A stretch of DNA of 64,000 nt from UBA7485 sp050945075 (GTDB taxonomy: Bacteria > Bacillota > Clostridia > Eubacteriales > Eubacteriaceae): positions 1 through 64,000 of the forward strand of contig JBMNSG010000001.1 of NCBI GenBank assembly GCA_050945075.1, in the 5' to 3' direction. Within the stretch, counting starts at the first letter, position 1, and every line of letters begins with the position of its first letter. A program made the translations under genes and the position numbers. Shown in pieces: positions 54,005-62,629 of this stretch. Under the pieces are notes generated by a model. It saw nothing but the letters and a program-made list of their open reading frames with translations. It was not told where the DNA came from and made no database searches.

Positions 54005-54564
54005 AAGAACAGGAGCTGAGAGCTTCAAGTCAGGCGCAGCAGATTGTGGAACAAGTACTGACGAAAGGTGGGACAGCAGTGGATGCAACGGCCGGCAACG
54101 GTCATGATACACTGTTTTTATCACGGCTCGCCGGCACTGATGGCACGGTTCTTGCTTTTGATATTCAGGAACAGGCACTTGAAAATACGGCAGCACTGCT
54201 TGAAAAAAGCGGAGCCCCGGATAATGTGACATTGATACAGGCCAATCATGCCTGTTTTACAGAACCTGACAGACTGCCGGAACAGGTAGATGTCTTTATG
54301 TACAATCTGGGTTATCTTCCGGGAGGAGACCACGGCTGCATGACCGAATCCGGTGACACCGTTTGTTCCCTCGAGGCAGCAGTCAGCCGTCTGAAACCGG
54401 GCGGACTCATTACAGTCTGCCTGTATCCCCATAATCCTGAAGAAACAGAAAAAGTTGAAGCGTTCTGCAGGAATCTGACAGATGGTCTGTCTGCATTCAT
54501 TGTGAAACGGTTGAACCGGAATAATCCACCGTTCTTAATCGTCATCACGAAGGAGGACGAATGA
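54001..54564 (+). CDS. YtqB/MnmM-family tRNA methyltransferase
   Basis: 187 residues, class I SAM fold with VDATAGNGHDTLFLSRL as motif I, FDIQEQALENT, and YNLGYLPGGDH in the catalytic loop. Bacillus YtqB, renamed MnmM, methylates nm5s2U34 of tRNA to mnm5s2U; this protein is of the same family and length. Overlaps rluB and the next gene by 4 bases each. Confidence 0.88.
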   Translation: MKEQELRASSQAQQIVEQVLTKGGTAVDATAGNGHDTLFLSRLAGTDGTVLAFDIQEQALENTAALLEKSGAPDNVTLIQANHACFTEPDRLPEQVDVFMYNLGYLPGGDHGCMTESGDTVCSLEAAVSRLKPGGLITVCLYPHNPEETEKVEAFCRNLTDGLSAFIVKRLNRNNPPFLIVITKEDE

Positions 54565-55826
54565 ATCCTAAAGTTGCAATAATCGGTGCAGGACCGGCCG
54601 GCATGTGTGCAGCAGCAGCGGCAGCTCAAAACGGCTGGACTGCAGATCTGTATGATCATAACGAAAAGACTGGGAAGAAGCTTTTTATCACCGGCAAAGG
54701 CCGCTGTAATCTCACCAATGACCGTCCCATTGAGGATTTCTTCGACCAGGTGGTGACAAACGGGAAATTCCTCTATTCTTCGCTTTATACCTTTACCAAT
54801 GATCAGCTGGAAGATATGATCGAAGCCGCCGGATGCAGACTGAAAACTGAACGCGGAGGACGCGTTTTTCCCGTCAGTGACAAATCAAGTGATATTCTCA
54901 AGGCTTTTAACCGTCTGCTTGTACAGAATCATGTGCACGTTATGCTCGGAACGCATATAAGCGCTCTGGTTTTAACAGATGATCACACCAGGGTATGCGG
55001 AATCCGTTTGAAAAACGGTGAAGTCCGTGATTATGATGCCGTTATTCTGGCAACCGGAGGCGTATCCTACCGATCAACCGGCTCTGACGGATCGGGTTTC
55101 CGAATTGCTGAAAAAGCCGGACATTCAGTCACAGAACTGCGTCCGTCGCTGGTAGGACTGGATACCAGGGAAGACTGGCCGGGAACACTGGCGGGTCTTA
55201 CATTGAAAAATGTAAAACTTACTTTATATCGCCATCAAAAAGGCAAAAAAGTCCGTCTTTATGACGAACTGGGTGAGATGCTGTTTACGCACACCGGAAT
55301 ATCCGGACCGCTGGTTCTGTCTGCATCAGCCAGAGTTAAGGGCAATCCCTCACAATACTCGGTGGATATCGATCTGAAGCCGGGGCTGACGGATCAGAAA
55401 CTGGATGCCAGAATTCTGCGCGATTTTGAAGAAGGACAGAACAAAAATCTGGATAATGTGATGGCAGGACTGCTGCCCAGACGGATGATACCTGTGATCA
55501 TTGATCAGGCGGGTCTTATCCCTGATCAGAAAGCAGGAAGTGTAACCCGGGAACAACGGCATGCACTGGTACAGACGCTGAAAGCACTGCCCCTGAGAAT
55601 ATCCGGACTCGGCGATATAAACGGAGCGATTATTACCAGCGGCGGTATCCCTGTTAAAGAAGTGGATCCGGGTACCATGCATTCAAAACTGGTTCAGGGA
55701 TTGTCTTTTGCGGGGGAAATGCTTGATGTAGATGCGGTGACCGGCGGATATAACATCCAGATTGCCTGCAGTACCGGCTGGCTTGCCGGCAGCAGTCTCG
55801 AGATCCCGGAAAAACAGCAGTCATAA
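54561..55826 (+). CDS. HI0933-family FAD-dependent flavoprotein
   Basis: 421 residues. FAD loop VAIIGAGPAGMCAAAAAAQN, the family motif GKKLFITGKGRCNLTND, LATGGVSYRSTGSDGSG and a C-terminal GGIPVKEVDPGTMHSK then GEMLDVDAVTGGYN. Members are predicted oxidoreductases of unknown substrate (YtfP/YhiN group). Its last codons and stop lie in the first unit of a 17-base triple repeat. Confidence 0.92.
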   Translation: MNPKVAIIGAGPAGMCAAAAAAQNGWTADLYDHNEKTGKKLFITGKGRCNLTNDRPIEDFFDQVVTNGKFLYSSLYTFTNDQLEDMIEAAGCRLKTERGGRVFPVSDKSSDILKAFNRLLVQNHVHVMLGTHISALVLTDDHTRVCGIRLKNGEVRDYDAVILATGGVSYRSTGSDGSGFRIAEKAGHSVTELRPSLVGLDTREDWPGTLAGLTLKNVKLTLYRHQKGKKVRLYDELGEMLFTHTGISGPLVLSASARVKGNPSQYSVDIDLKPGLTDQKLDARILRDFEEGQNKNLDNVMAGLLPRRMIPVIIDQAGLIPDQKAGSVTREQRHALVQTLKALPLRISGLGDINGAIITSGGIPVKEVDPGTMHSKLVQGLSFAGEMLDVDAVTGGYNIQIACSTGWLAGSSLEIPEKQQS

Positions 55827-55864
55827 AATAACAGCAGTCTAAAAAAAACAACAGTCGTAAAAAA
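55814..55864 (+). repeat. Three tandem 17-base repeats across a stop codon
   Basis: Units at 55814, 55831 and 55848 begin ACAGCAGTC, ACAGCAGTC and ACAACAGTC and continue with an A-rich half. The flavoprotein stop TAA (55824-55826) lies in unit 1; units 2 and 3 fill most of the spacer before cmk. Confidence 0.9.
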
Positions 55865-55886
55865 TCGGAAATTATGGAGAAAAAGA

Positions 55887-56555
55887 ATGCAGATAGCCAT
55901 TGACGGCCCTGCGGGAGCCGGAAAAAGCACCGCAGCCAAAATGCTTGCAAAAGAATTGAATTACCTTTATCTTGATACAGGCGCTATGTACCGGGCATTG
56001 ACTCTGGCTGTACTCAACGCCCGGACCGATCTGAATGATCCGGAAAAAATTGCGGAAACCGCACTTGGCAGTACCGTGGATTTTGACAGCAGCGGCAGAG
56101 TGCTGCTTGACGGGGTAGATGTTGAGAAAGAAATACGTACGCCCCGTGTGGCTGCGCATACCTCTCAGGTGGCACCGGTGGCAGCAGTACGCCGTTATCT
56201 GACAGCCCGGATGAGAGAAATAGCCGGCGGACGCAATGTGATTATGGACGGACGGGATATCGGTTCGGTCGTTCTCCCTGATGCGGATTATAAGTTTTTT
56301 ATCAGTGCAACACCTGAAGAACGTGCCAGAAGACGGCAGTCGGAATTTATACAAAAGGGTCTGGATACGGAGAACAGCTTCGAGAAGATCCTTGAAGATA
56401 TCAAAACCCGGGATCGCAATGATTCGGAACGGGAAGAAAGTCCGCTTGTCTGTACGGATGATGCTGTACGGATCATGACGGATGATATGACCCCCGGAGA
56501 TGTTGTGAACCGGATGATGGCAATGATTGAGAAAGGCGGAAGCAGTGTTTTATAA
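55887..56555 (+). CDS. cmk: Cytidylate kinase
   Basis: Phosphorylates CMP and dCMP. 222 residues. P-loop AIDGPAGAGKSTAAKMLA, YLDTGAMYRALTLAVL, the NMP-binding RTPRVAAHTSQVAPV and VIMDGRDIGSVVLPDADYKF. Order cmk-plsC-ispH-rpsA is the known clostridial arrangement. Overlaps plsC. Confidence 0.97.
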   Translation: MQIAIDGPAGAGKSTAAKMLAKELNYLYLDTGAMYRALTLAVLNARTDLNDPEKIAETALGSTVDFDSSGRVLLDGVDVEKEIRTPRVAAHTSQVAPVAAVRRYLTARMREIAGGRNVIMDGRDIGSVVLPDADYKFFISATPEERARRRQSEFIQKGLDTENSFEKILEDIKTRDRNDSEREESPLVCTDDAVRIMTDDMTPGDVVNRMMAMIEKGGSSVL

Positions 56556-57120
56556 TTTTATTCATAAAGTCGCCTGGCTTATTGTCAAGATCTGGTGGAG
56601 TCTGAAAGTCAGAGGGAAGGAAAACATACCGGATGAAGGACCTGTTATTATTGTCTCCAATCATCAAAGCAATCTGGATCCTGTTGCCATCGCTCTGCAG
56701 ACTAAACGGCATATTCATTTTCTGGCCAAGCAGGAGCTGGCTCAGACAAAAATTACCGCATGGTTTTTCCGTCATCTGCTGATTATCCCGGTAGACCGGA
56801 AAAAAGTGTCGCCTAAAACCGTCAAGGAATGCCTGCGGGTTCTCAAGGATGGAGAAGTTCTTGGAATTTACCCTGAAGGAACCAGAGTGAAGGGTGAACG
56901 GATCCGGCCCATGAATGGATTTGTCATGTTTGCGATCAGGACTCAGGCAAAAATCGTACCGGTACATGTCCAGGGATCCGGAATGAGTTTCCGGAGTAAG
57001 GTCAATATGGTGATCGGAGAGCCATTTGAGCTGTCGGAATATTACGGACAGCGGCTGAAACCGGAAAAACTTGATGAAATAAGTCAGAATATTATGGACA
57101 ATATCTATAATTTAAAATAA
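56545..57120 (+). CDS. plsC: 1-acyl-sn-glycerol-3-phosphate acyltransferase
   Basis: 191 residues from GTG 56545, behind AAAGGCGGA; a TTG at 56527 would add six. Membrane-associated N-terminus, catalytic VSNHQSNLDPVAI (NHx4D), GIYPEGTRVKGERIRP (acceptor site) and VPVHVQGSG. Makes phosphatidic acid. Overlaps cmk by 11 bases. Confidence 0.93.
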   Translation: MFYNFIHKVAWLIVKIWWSLKVRGKENIPDEGPVIIVSNHQSNLDPVAIALQTKRHIHFLAKQELAQTKITAWFFRHLLIIPVDRKKVSPKTVKECLRVLKDGEVLGIYPEGTRVKGERIRPMNGFVMFAIRTQAKIVPVHVQGSGMSFRSKVNMVIGEPFELSEYYGQRLKPEKLDEISQNIMDNIYNLK

Positions 57121-57137
57121 AATAGGGTGGATAGTTT

Positions 57138-59450
57138 ATGCATGTTGTTGTAGCTGAAAAAGCTGGCTACTGTTTCGGCATCGAAAACGCAATGAAAATG
57201 GTCCGCGAGCTTCAGACGAAGAACGACGGACTGCCCATAACGACCCTCGGAGATATTTCGCATAACCGTCAGGAAACTGAACGGCTGCAGTCGGAGGGAA
57301 TCGCAAAGGCAGACAGCGTTGACGAGGTGGATTCCGGTTACCTTGTTATCCGTTCACACGGAGTTGGCAAGGCAGAGATAGAAAAAGCCCGGGCGAAAGG
57401 GCTTCAGGTTGTGAATGCGACCTGTCCGTTTGTCCGTTCCATGCAGAAAAAGATCGAGCGTTACAGCGGACTCGGGTATCAGATCGTCATAGTCGGCGAT
57501 AAAAACCATCCCGAGGTAACTGGTGCCTGCGGATGGTGCAGCAGTGAACCGGTTGTTGTAGGAAGCCTTAAAGAGGCGGAAGCACTTGGTCAATACGAAA
57601 AACTATGTGTAGTGGCGCAGACTACCATTATCGAAAAGAACTTTCTTGAGATAACGGAAGCGCTTAAAACAAAAACGCGTGATATCGTCATTCAGAATAC
57701 AATCTGCAGTGCGACAGCCGAGAGACAGAAAGCGGCTGCCAAAACTGCCCGGAGCGTGGATGGAATGATCGTAGTAGGCGGATATCACAGTTCAAACACG
57801 CAGAAGCTTGCACAGCTCTGCAAAGCCTACTGCAAAAATACTTGGCATATTGAGACAGCCGGAGAGTTAAACCTTGCAGCTCTCGATGGGTGTGAAACGG
57901 TAGGAATCACTGCCGGAGCCTCAACCCCGGACTGGATCATCCAGGAGGTAACGGAAAGCATGGAAGAAAACAAAATGGCACAGGAACAGGTCGTCGACGG
58001 TATTCAGGCAGAAACAGCGGAAGCTCCGAAAACGGAAGCACCGGAAACTGCAGTAGAAGAAACTGCAGCACCGGCTGTTGAAGCAGCAAAGCCTGCTGAT
58101 GATGTCGCTGATGAAGATTTTGACTTCGCAGCAGAAATTGAAGAAATGCCCACAATCAGAAAAAACAGTCCGATTACGGGTACAGTTCTCAGCGTCGATG
58201 ACAATGAAGTGATTTTAAATATAGGATATAAGGCAGATGCCGTTATCCCAAAAAGAGATTACACATGGAAAGATGACGAAGCTCTGACAGACCTGGTTAA
58301 GGTCGGAGATACAATCGAAGCAATCGTCACAGATATGAACGACGGCGACGGCCGCGTTAAACTTTCCAAGATCAAATTCGACAATCACAAGATCCAGCAG
58401 AAACTTGCTGAAGCTTATGAAAACAAGACGGAACTTCAGGGTAAAGTCAAGAAGGTTTCAGGCAGCGGACTCATCGTTGATGTAGGATTCGCAGAAATCT
58501 TCATGCCGGCATCCCAGTATCATATCCGTTACGTCAAAGACCTTGAAGCACTGGTCGGCAACGACGTCCGCGGTATCATCATTGACTACAATGCAAAGCG
58601 CCGCAGAGCGATCCTTTCACAGAAAGTCATTCTGGAAAAGGAACTCAAGGAACGTCAGAAGATCCAGCGCGAAGCCAAGGAAAAACGTTTTGGCGAACTC
58701 AATATCGACGATGTTGTAACAGGTCGTGTCAAGACCATTACTGATTTCGGTATTTTCGTAGACCTGAACGGAATCGACGGTTTTGTACATCGTTCTGACC
58801 TCACATGGGAACGTAACAACGAACCTAAGAATCTCGTGGAAAAAGGCCAGGAAATCCAGGCCAAGGTTATTTCCAAGAACGAAGAAGACAAGAAGATCAA
58901 GCTTTCTGTCAAAGCGCTTCAGGAAAGACCGTGGGAACAGTTCATCAAGAACTACAAGGAAGGCGACGAAGTCGAAGTTCGTATTACTAATACACTTGAT
59001 TTCGGTGCATTCGCTGAAATTATCCCGGGTGTTGAAGGCCTGATCCACGTATCAGAAATTTCATACGACCGTGTTGAATCCGTTTCTTCAGTCCTTTCAC
59101 CGGGACAGACAGTTACTGTCAAGATCATCGGCATCAACAAGGACAAGGAAAAGATTTCACTGTCCATCAAGGCTACACTGCCTGAACAGGAACGTCCGCA
59201 GAGACAGCAGCGTCACAGCAACAACAACAATAACAGAAGCGAACGCAGCTACGATAACGGCGGCAACGGCGGCTATCGCAGAAACAGCGAAGGCGGCAAC
59301 AAGGGCGGCGGAAGAAACAGAAAGCAGCAGTACAACAGAAATAAAACTGTTTACGAAGAAAACGCCAATGTTACACTGGGCGATGCTTTCGGCAGCCTGT
59401 TCGAAGGACTTGACTTCGACAACAACGACGATAACAAAGACAACGAATAA
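57138..59450 (+). CDS. ispH: IspH-ribosomal protein S1 fusion
   Basis: 770 residues. Residues 1-275 are HMB-PP reductase, last step of the MEP isoprenoid pathway, with [4Fe-4S] cysteines Cys12 (GYCFGIENA), Cys96 (NATCPFV) and Cys190 (NTICSATAERQ) and the HPEVTG motif. A Glu/Ala/Pro-rich linker (about 276-342) leads to four S1 RNA-binding domains (about 345-415, 430-500, 519-590, 603-675) and a tail rich in Asn, Gly and Arg (about 690-740) ending in an acidic stretch. The fusion is known in Clostridia, so it is not an assembly fault. S1 here has four repeats against six in E. coli. Terminator follows. Confidence 0.97.
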   Translation: MHVVVAEKAGYCFGIENAMKMVRELQTKNDGLPITTLGDISHNRQETERLQSEGIAKADSVDEVDSGYLVIRSHGVGKAEIEKARAKGLQVVNATCPFVRSMQKKIERYSGLGYQIVIVGDKNHPEVTGACGWCSSEPVVVGSLKEAEALGQYEKLCVVAQTTIIEKNFLEITEALKTKTRDIVIQNTICSATAERQKAAAKTARSVDGMIVVGGYHSSNTQKLAQLCKAYCKNTWHIETAGELNLAALDGCETVGITAGASTPDWIIQEVTESMEENKMAQEQVVDGIQAETAEAPKTEAPETAVEETAAPAVEAAKPADDVADEDFDFAAEIEEMPTIRKNSPITGTVLSVDDNEVILNIGYKADAVIPKRDYTWKDDEALTDLVKVGDTIEAIVTDMNDGDGRVKLSKIKFDNHKIQQKLAEAYENKTELQGKVKKVSGSGLIVDVGFAEIFMPASQYHIRYVKDLEALVGNDVRGIIIDYNAKRRRAILSQKVILEKELKERQKIQREAKEKRFGELNIDDVVTGRVKTITDFGIFVDLNGIDGFVHRSDLTWERNNEPKNLVEKGQEIQAKVISKNEEDKKIKLSVKALQERPWEQFIKNYKEGDEVEVRITNTLDFGAFAEIIPGVEGLIHVSEISYDRVESVSSVLSPGQTVTVKIIGINKDKEKISLSIKATLPEQERPQRQQRHSNNNNNRSERSYDNGGNGGYRRNSEGGNKGGGRNRKQQYNRNKTVYEENANVTLGDAFGSLFEGLDFDNNDDNKDNE

Positions 59451-59455
59451 AAAAG

Positions 59456-59480
59456 AGCACCCCGAAAGGGGTGTTTTTTT
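59456..59480 (+). terminator. Terminator after ispH-rpsA
   Basis: GCACCCC-GAAA-GGGGTGT followed by a T-run. Confidence 0.93.
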
Positions 59481-59531
59481 GTTTTCTGCCGGGACATTAA
59501 TACGGTTTTTCGGTACAAAAGAAACCTTTAC

Positions 59532-59560
59532 TTCACTTTATCCGGGAATCCGCATATAAT
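59532..59560 (+). promoter_or_regulatory. Promoter of the PurF-like gene
   Basis: TTCACT (59532-59537), 17-base spacer, TATAAT (59555-59560). Confidence 0.7.
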
Positions 59561-59627
59561 AAGACCGACAAAAATCAAAAGATGCATATTGTAAATTTTC
59601 AATAAAAATTTCTGACAGAGGTGACAA

Positions 59628-61052
59628 ATGGGCGGTTTATTTGGTACAGCGTCAACAAAAGATTGTGTGAATGATCTGTTTTTTGGAATCGACTATCACT
59701 CACATCTCGGTACACACCGGGGTGGCATGGCGGTAAGTGGTCCTTCAGGGTTTCAGCGGGCGATTCATAATATTCAGAACTCACCGTTTCGGACCAAGTT
59801 TGAACGTGATGTCCAGGAGATGAAAGGATGTATCGGGATCGGCTGTATTTCTGACACGGATCCCCAGCCTATCATTGTACGGGCGCGCTTTGGCAGTTTT
59901 GTATTATCAACGGTCGGAAAGATTAACAATGCCGACGATATTCTCGATTCTATTTTCGACAAGAATCATGCGCATTTTCAGGAACAGACCAACGGCACCG
60001 TCAGTCAGACCGAAGTGGCTGCTGCTCTGATTGCCACCCAGCCTTCACTTGAGGAAGGTCTTGCTCTGGTTCAGGATACCGTGGACGGCTCACTGACCAT
60101 GCTGGCGATGACGGAAGATGCAATTTACGCGGCACGCGACAAATACGGCAGGACACCTTTAATCATCGGAAAGAAGGAAGACGGCGGGCAGGCCTATGCT
60201 GTTTCCTTTGAATCATTTGCCTATCAGAATCTGGGTTACGTGGATGAAAAAATCATCGGACCTTCGGAGATTGTAAAAATCACACCGGAAAAACTGGAAA
60301 CACTCAGAGAACCCGGTGAAAAAATGAAAATCTGTTCTTTCCTGTGGACTTATTACGGTTATCCGACTTCTTCGTATGAAGGTGTGAATGTAGAACAGAT
60401 GCGGAACCGCTGCGGCGAACAGCTGGCGAAGCGGGATCAGGATGAAATTGAACTGGATTATGTTGCCGGTGTTCCGGATTCGGGGACGGCTCATGCGATC
60501 GGTTATGCCAATACTTCAAAGACACGTTTCGCCCGTCCGCTTATCAAATATACACCTACCTGGCCGAGAAGCTTTATGCCGCCAAACCAGAGTATGCGTG
60601 AAATGATTGCCAAAATGAAGCTTATCACAGTGAATCCGCTTATTAATGGAAAGAAGCTGCTTTTCATCGATGACTCGATTGTACGGGGAACGCAGATGCA
60701 TGATACGGCAAGCTACCTGTTCGAACATGGTGCTCAGGAAGTTCATGTCCGTTCTGCATGTCCTCCGATTATGTATGCCTGCAAATATCTGAATTTTTCC
60801 CGATCGACTTCGGAATACGATCTGATCACCCGCAGAGTAATCCGCGAACTGGAAGACAGTGATAATGTTCCGGAAGACGTGATCGCCGAGTATGCAGATG
60901 CCTCGACAGACAGGCATCATAAAATGCTGGACCGTATTGCAGAAGAACTTGATTTCACCAGCCTGAAGTATCATGAACTGGAAGATCTGAAGGAGGCAGT
61001 CGGAATTGATCCCTGCAAACTGTGTACTTATTGCTGGGATGGTAAAGAATAA
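59628..61052 (+). CDS. PurF-like amidophosphoribosyltransferase lacking the N-terminal Cys
   Basis: 474 residues, an N-terminal glutaminase-type (class II Ntn) domain and a C-terminal phosphoribosyltransferase domain. True PurF exposes Cys at the mature N-terminus in CGVFG; here the protein starts MGGLFGTAST, with Gly in its place and no propeptide, so glutamine hydrolysis should be lost. The glutaminase HRGGMAV segment and the PRPP loop LLFIDDSIVRGTQMH are kept, and a CKLCTYC motif (Cys463, 466, 469) near the C-terminus resembles Fe-S ligands of Bacillus PurF. GAGGTG lies before the ATG and no alternative start would supply Cys. It may be ammonia-dependent, regulatory or have a different substrate. 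It is not in a purine operon. Confidence 0.88.
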   Translation: MGGLFGTASTKDCVNDLFFGIDYHSHLGTHRGGMAVSGPSGFQRAIHNIQNSPFRTKFERDVQEMKGCIGIGCISDTDPQPIIVRARFGSFVLSTVGKINNADDILDSIFDKNHAHFQEQTNGTVSQTEVAAALIATQPSLEEGLALVQDTVDGSLTMLAMTEDAIYAARDKYGRTPLIIGKKEDGGQAYAVSFESFAYQNLGYVDEKIIGPSEIVKITPEKLETLREPGEKMKICSFLWTYYGYPTSSYEGVNVEQMRNRCGEQLAKRDQDEIELDYVAGVPDSGTAHAIGYANTSKTRFARPLIKYTPTWPRSFMPPNQSMREMIAKMKLITVNPLINGKKLLFIDDSIVRGTQMHDTASYLFEHGAQEVHVRSACPPIMYACKYLNFSRSTSEYDLITRRVIRELEDSDNVPEDVIAEYADASTDRHHKMLDRIAEELDFTSLKYHELEDLKEAVGIDPCKLCTYCWDGKE

Positions 61053-62614
61053 TGCTTTCCCGGCTCTTCAGCTGCGGGCTGACCGGCCTTGAAGGAAGGA
61101 TTATTACTGTCGAAGCCGATGTCAACACCGGACTGCCCCAGTTTCTGATTGTGGGACTGCCGGATATCGGTATTCGTGAATCGAAAGAACGGATCCGTTC
61201 TGCTGTCAAGAATTCAGGTTTCCGCTATCCTGCCGCCAGGACTACTGTAAATCTGGCGCCGGCGGATTTCCGAAAAGAAGGAAGCTCGCTGGATCTGCCC
61301 ATCGCGCTTTCAATTCTCTGCGCCAGTGAACAGCTTTATCCTCATTCACGTGTAAGGGAAACCATCATTATCGGAGAGCTTTCGCTCAGCGGGGACGTCA
61401 AACCGGTCCATGGGGTTCTCCCTGTGGTCATGGCGGCAAGAGAGGCGGGCTTTAAAGCAGTTGTAGTCCCGAAACAGAACGTAGAGGAAGCGGCACTGGC
61501 CTCCGGAATAGACGTGTACGCAGTCGCGAGCCTTTCTGAAGCAGCCGATTATCTCAGACATCCGGAATGGTTCAGTCCCGAGCGGAGGCCTATACAGTGT
61601 CTTCAGACTGGAGCGGACAAAACAGGTGGCCTGGAAGACGGATCCGGTGTGGATTTTGCGGACATCAGAGGACAGTATCATGCCAAACGTGCGCTTGAGA
61701 TTGCAGCAGCCGGAGGACACAATATTTTACTGTCCGGCCCGCCCGGATCCGGCAAATCGATGCTTGTCAAGGCACTGCCGTCGATTTTACCGGAGCTGAC
61801 TCCGGAGGAGATGCTGGATATTACCAGAATATATTCGGTTGCTGGAAAACTGGGTGGCAGATCGCTGATTGCCCGGCGTCCGTTCCGGGCTCCGCATCAT
61901 ACCGTTTCTGCCAGCGCCATGGCAGGAGGAGGTGCCGTACCAAAACCCGGAGAAGTTTCCCTGGCCCATCTGGGTGTGCTGTACCTGGACGAGCTGCCGG
62001 AGTTTTCACGTGAAGCCTCAGAAATCCTGAGACAGCCGCTGGAGGATTCGCAGATTACAGTGACCAGAGTTCAGGCTTCAGTGACCTATCCTGCATCCTT
62101 TATGCTGGCTGCCAGTATGAATCCCTGTCCATGCGGTTGGCAGGGGACCGAGGGCCACGGGTGTCACTGCACCCCGGTTCAGGTCGCAAATTACCGCTCC
62201 CGGATTTCCGGTCCCTTACTGGATCGGATCGATTTATTTGTAAACGTTCCACAGGTTACCTACGGAGAAATAACGGGAAAGGCAGAAGCAGAGTCCTCGG
62301 CAGCGGTAGCTGGACGCGTTAACAATGCCCGTGAGATTCAAAACAGACGTTACAGCAGCCTGCCCGGGATTTACTGCAATGCAGATCTCGAGGTTTCGCA
62401 AATTGACCGGTATTGTCCTCTCGGAGAGGATGAATCTGAACTAATGGAAAAAAGCTACACTCGCTTCGGGCTTACGGCCCGCGGGTATCACCGTATTCTG
62501 AAGCTTGCACGCACCATTGCCGATCTTGCCGGTGAAGAGCAGATCTCATGCCAGCATATCGGTGAAGCGATTCAATACAGGACGGATGACTCTTTTCTGC
62601 ATGGCGGAATATGA
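61052..62614 (+). CDS. comM: ComM/YifB-family Mg-chelatase-like AAA ATPase
   Basis: 520 residues. N-terminal Lon-protease-like (ChlI) domain with VEADVNTGLPQFLIVGLPD, Walker A SGPPGSGKSMLVKALPS, Walker B VLYLDELPEFSREA and the zinc-like ASMNPCPCGWQGTEGHGC region; C-terminal ChlI-C. In Gram-negatives ComM is a branch-migration helicase for natural transformation. Overlaps the purF-like stop by 1 base and precedes dprA, a competence context. Confidence 0.93.
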   Translation: MLSRLFSCGLTGLEGRIITVEADVNTGLPQFLIVGLPDIGIRESKERIRSAVKNSGFRYPAARTTVNLAPADFRKEGSSLDLPIALSILCASEQLYPHSRVRETIIIGELSLSGDVKPVHGVLPVVMAAREAGFKAVVVPKQNVEEAALASGIDVYAVASLSEAADYLRHPEWFSPERRPIQCLQTGADKTGGLEDGSGVDFADIRGQYHAKRALEIAAAGGHNILLSGPPGSGKSMLVKALPSILPELTPEEMLDITRIYSVAGKLGGRSLIARRPFRAPHHTVSASAMAGGGAVPKPGEVSLAHLGVLYLDELPEFSREASEILRQPLEDSQITVTRVQASVTYPASFMLAASMNPCPCGWQGTEGHGCHCTPVQVANYRSRISGPLLDRIDLFVNVPQVTYGEITGKAEAESSAAVAGRVNNAREIQNRRYSSLPGIYCNADLEVSQIDRYCPLGEDESELMEKSYTRFGLTARGYHRILKLARTIADLAGEEQISCQHIGEAIQYRTDDSFLHGGI

Positions 62615-62629
62615 ACGAATGGAATAATC

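Noticed and set aside
54001..54564. Considered as a 16S/23S rRNA methyltransferase of the RsmD type
   Set aside because: Lacks the NPPY-type motif; length and YNLGYLPGGD fit YtqB/MnmM better.
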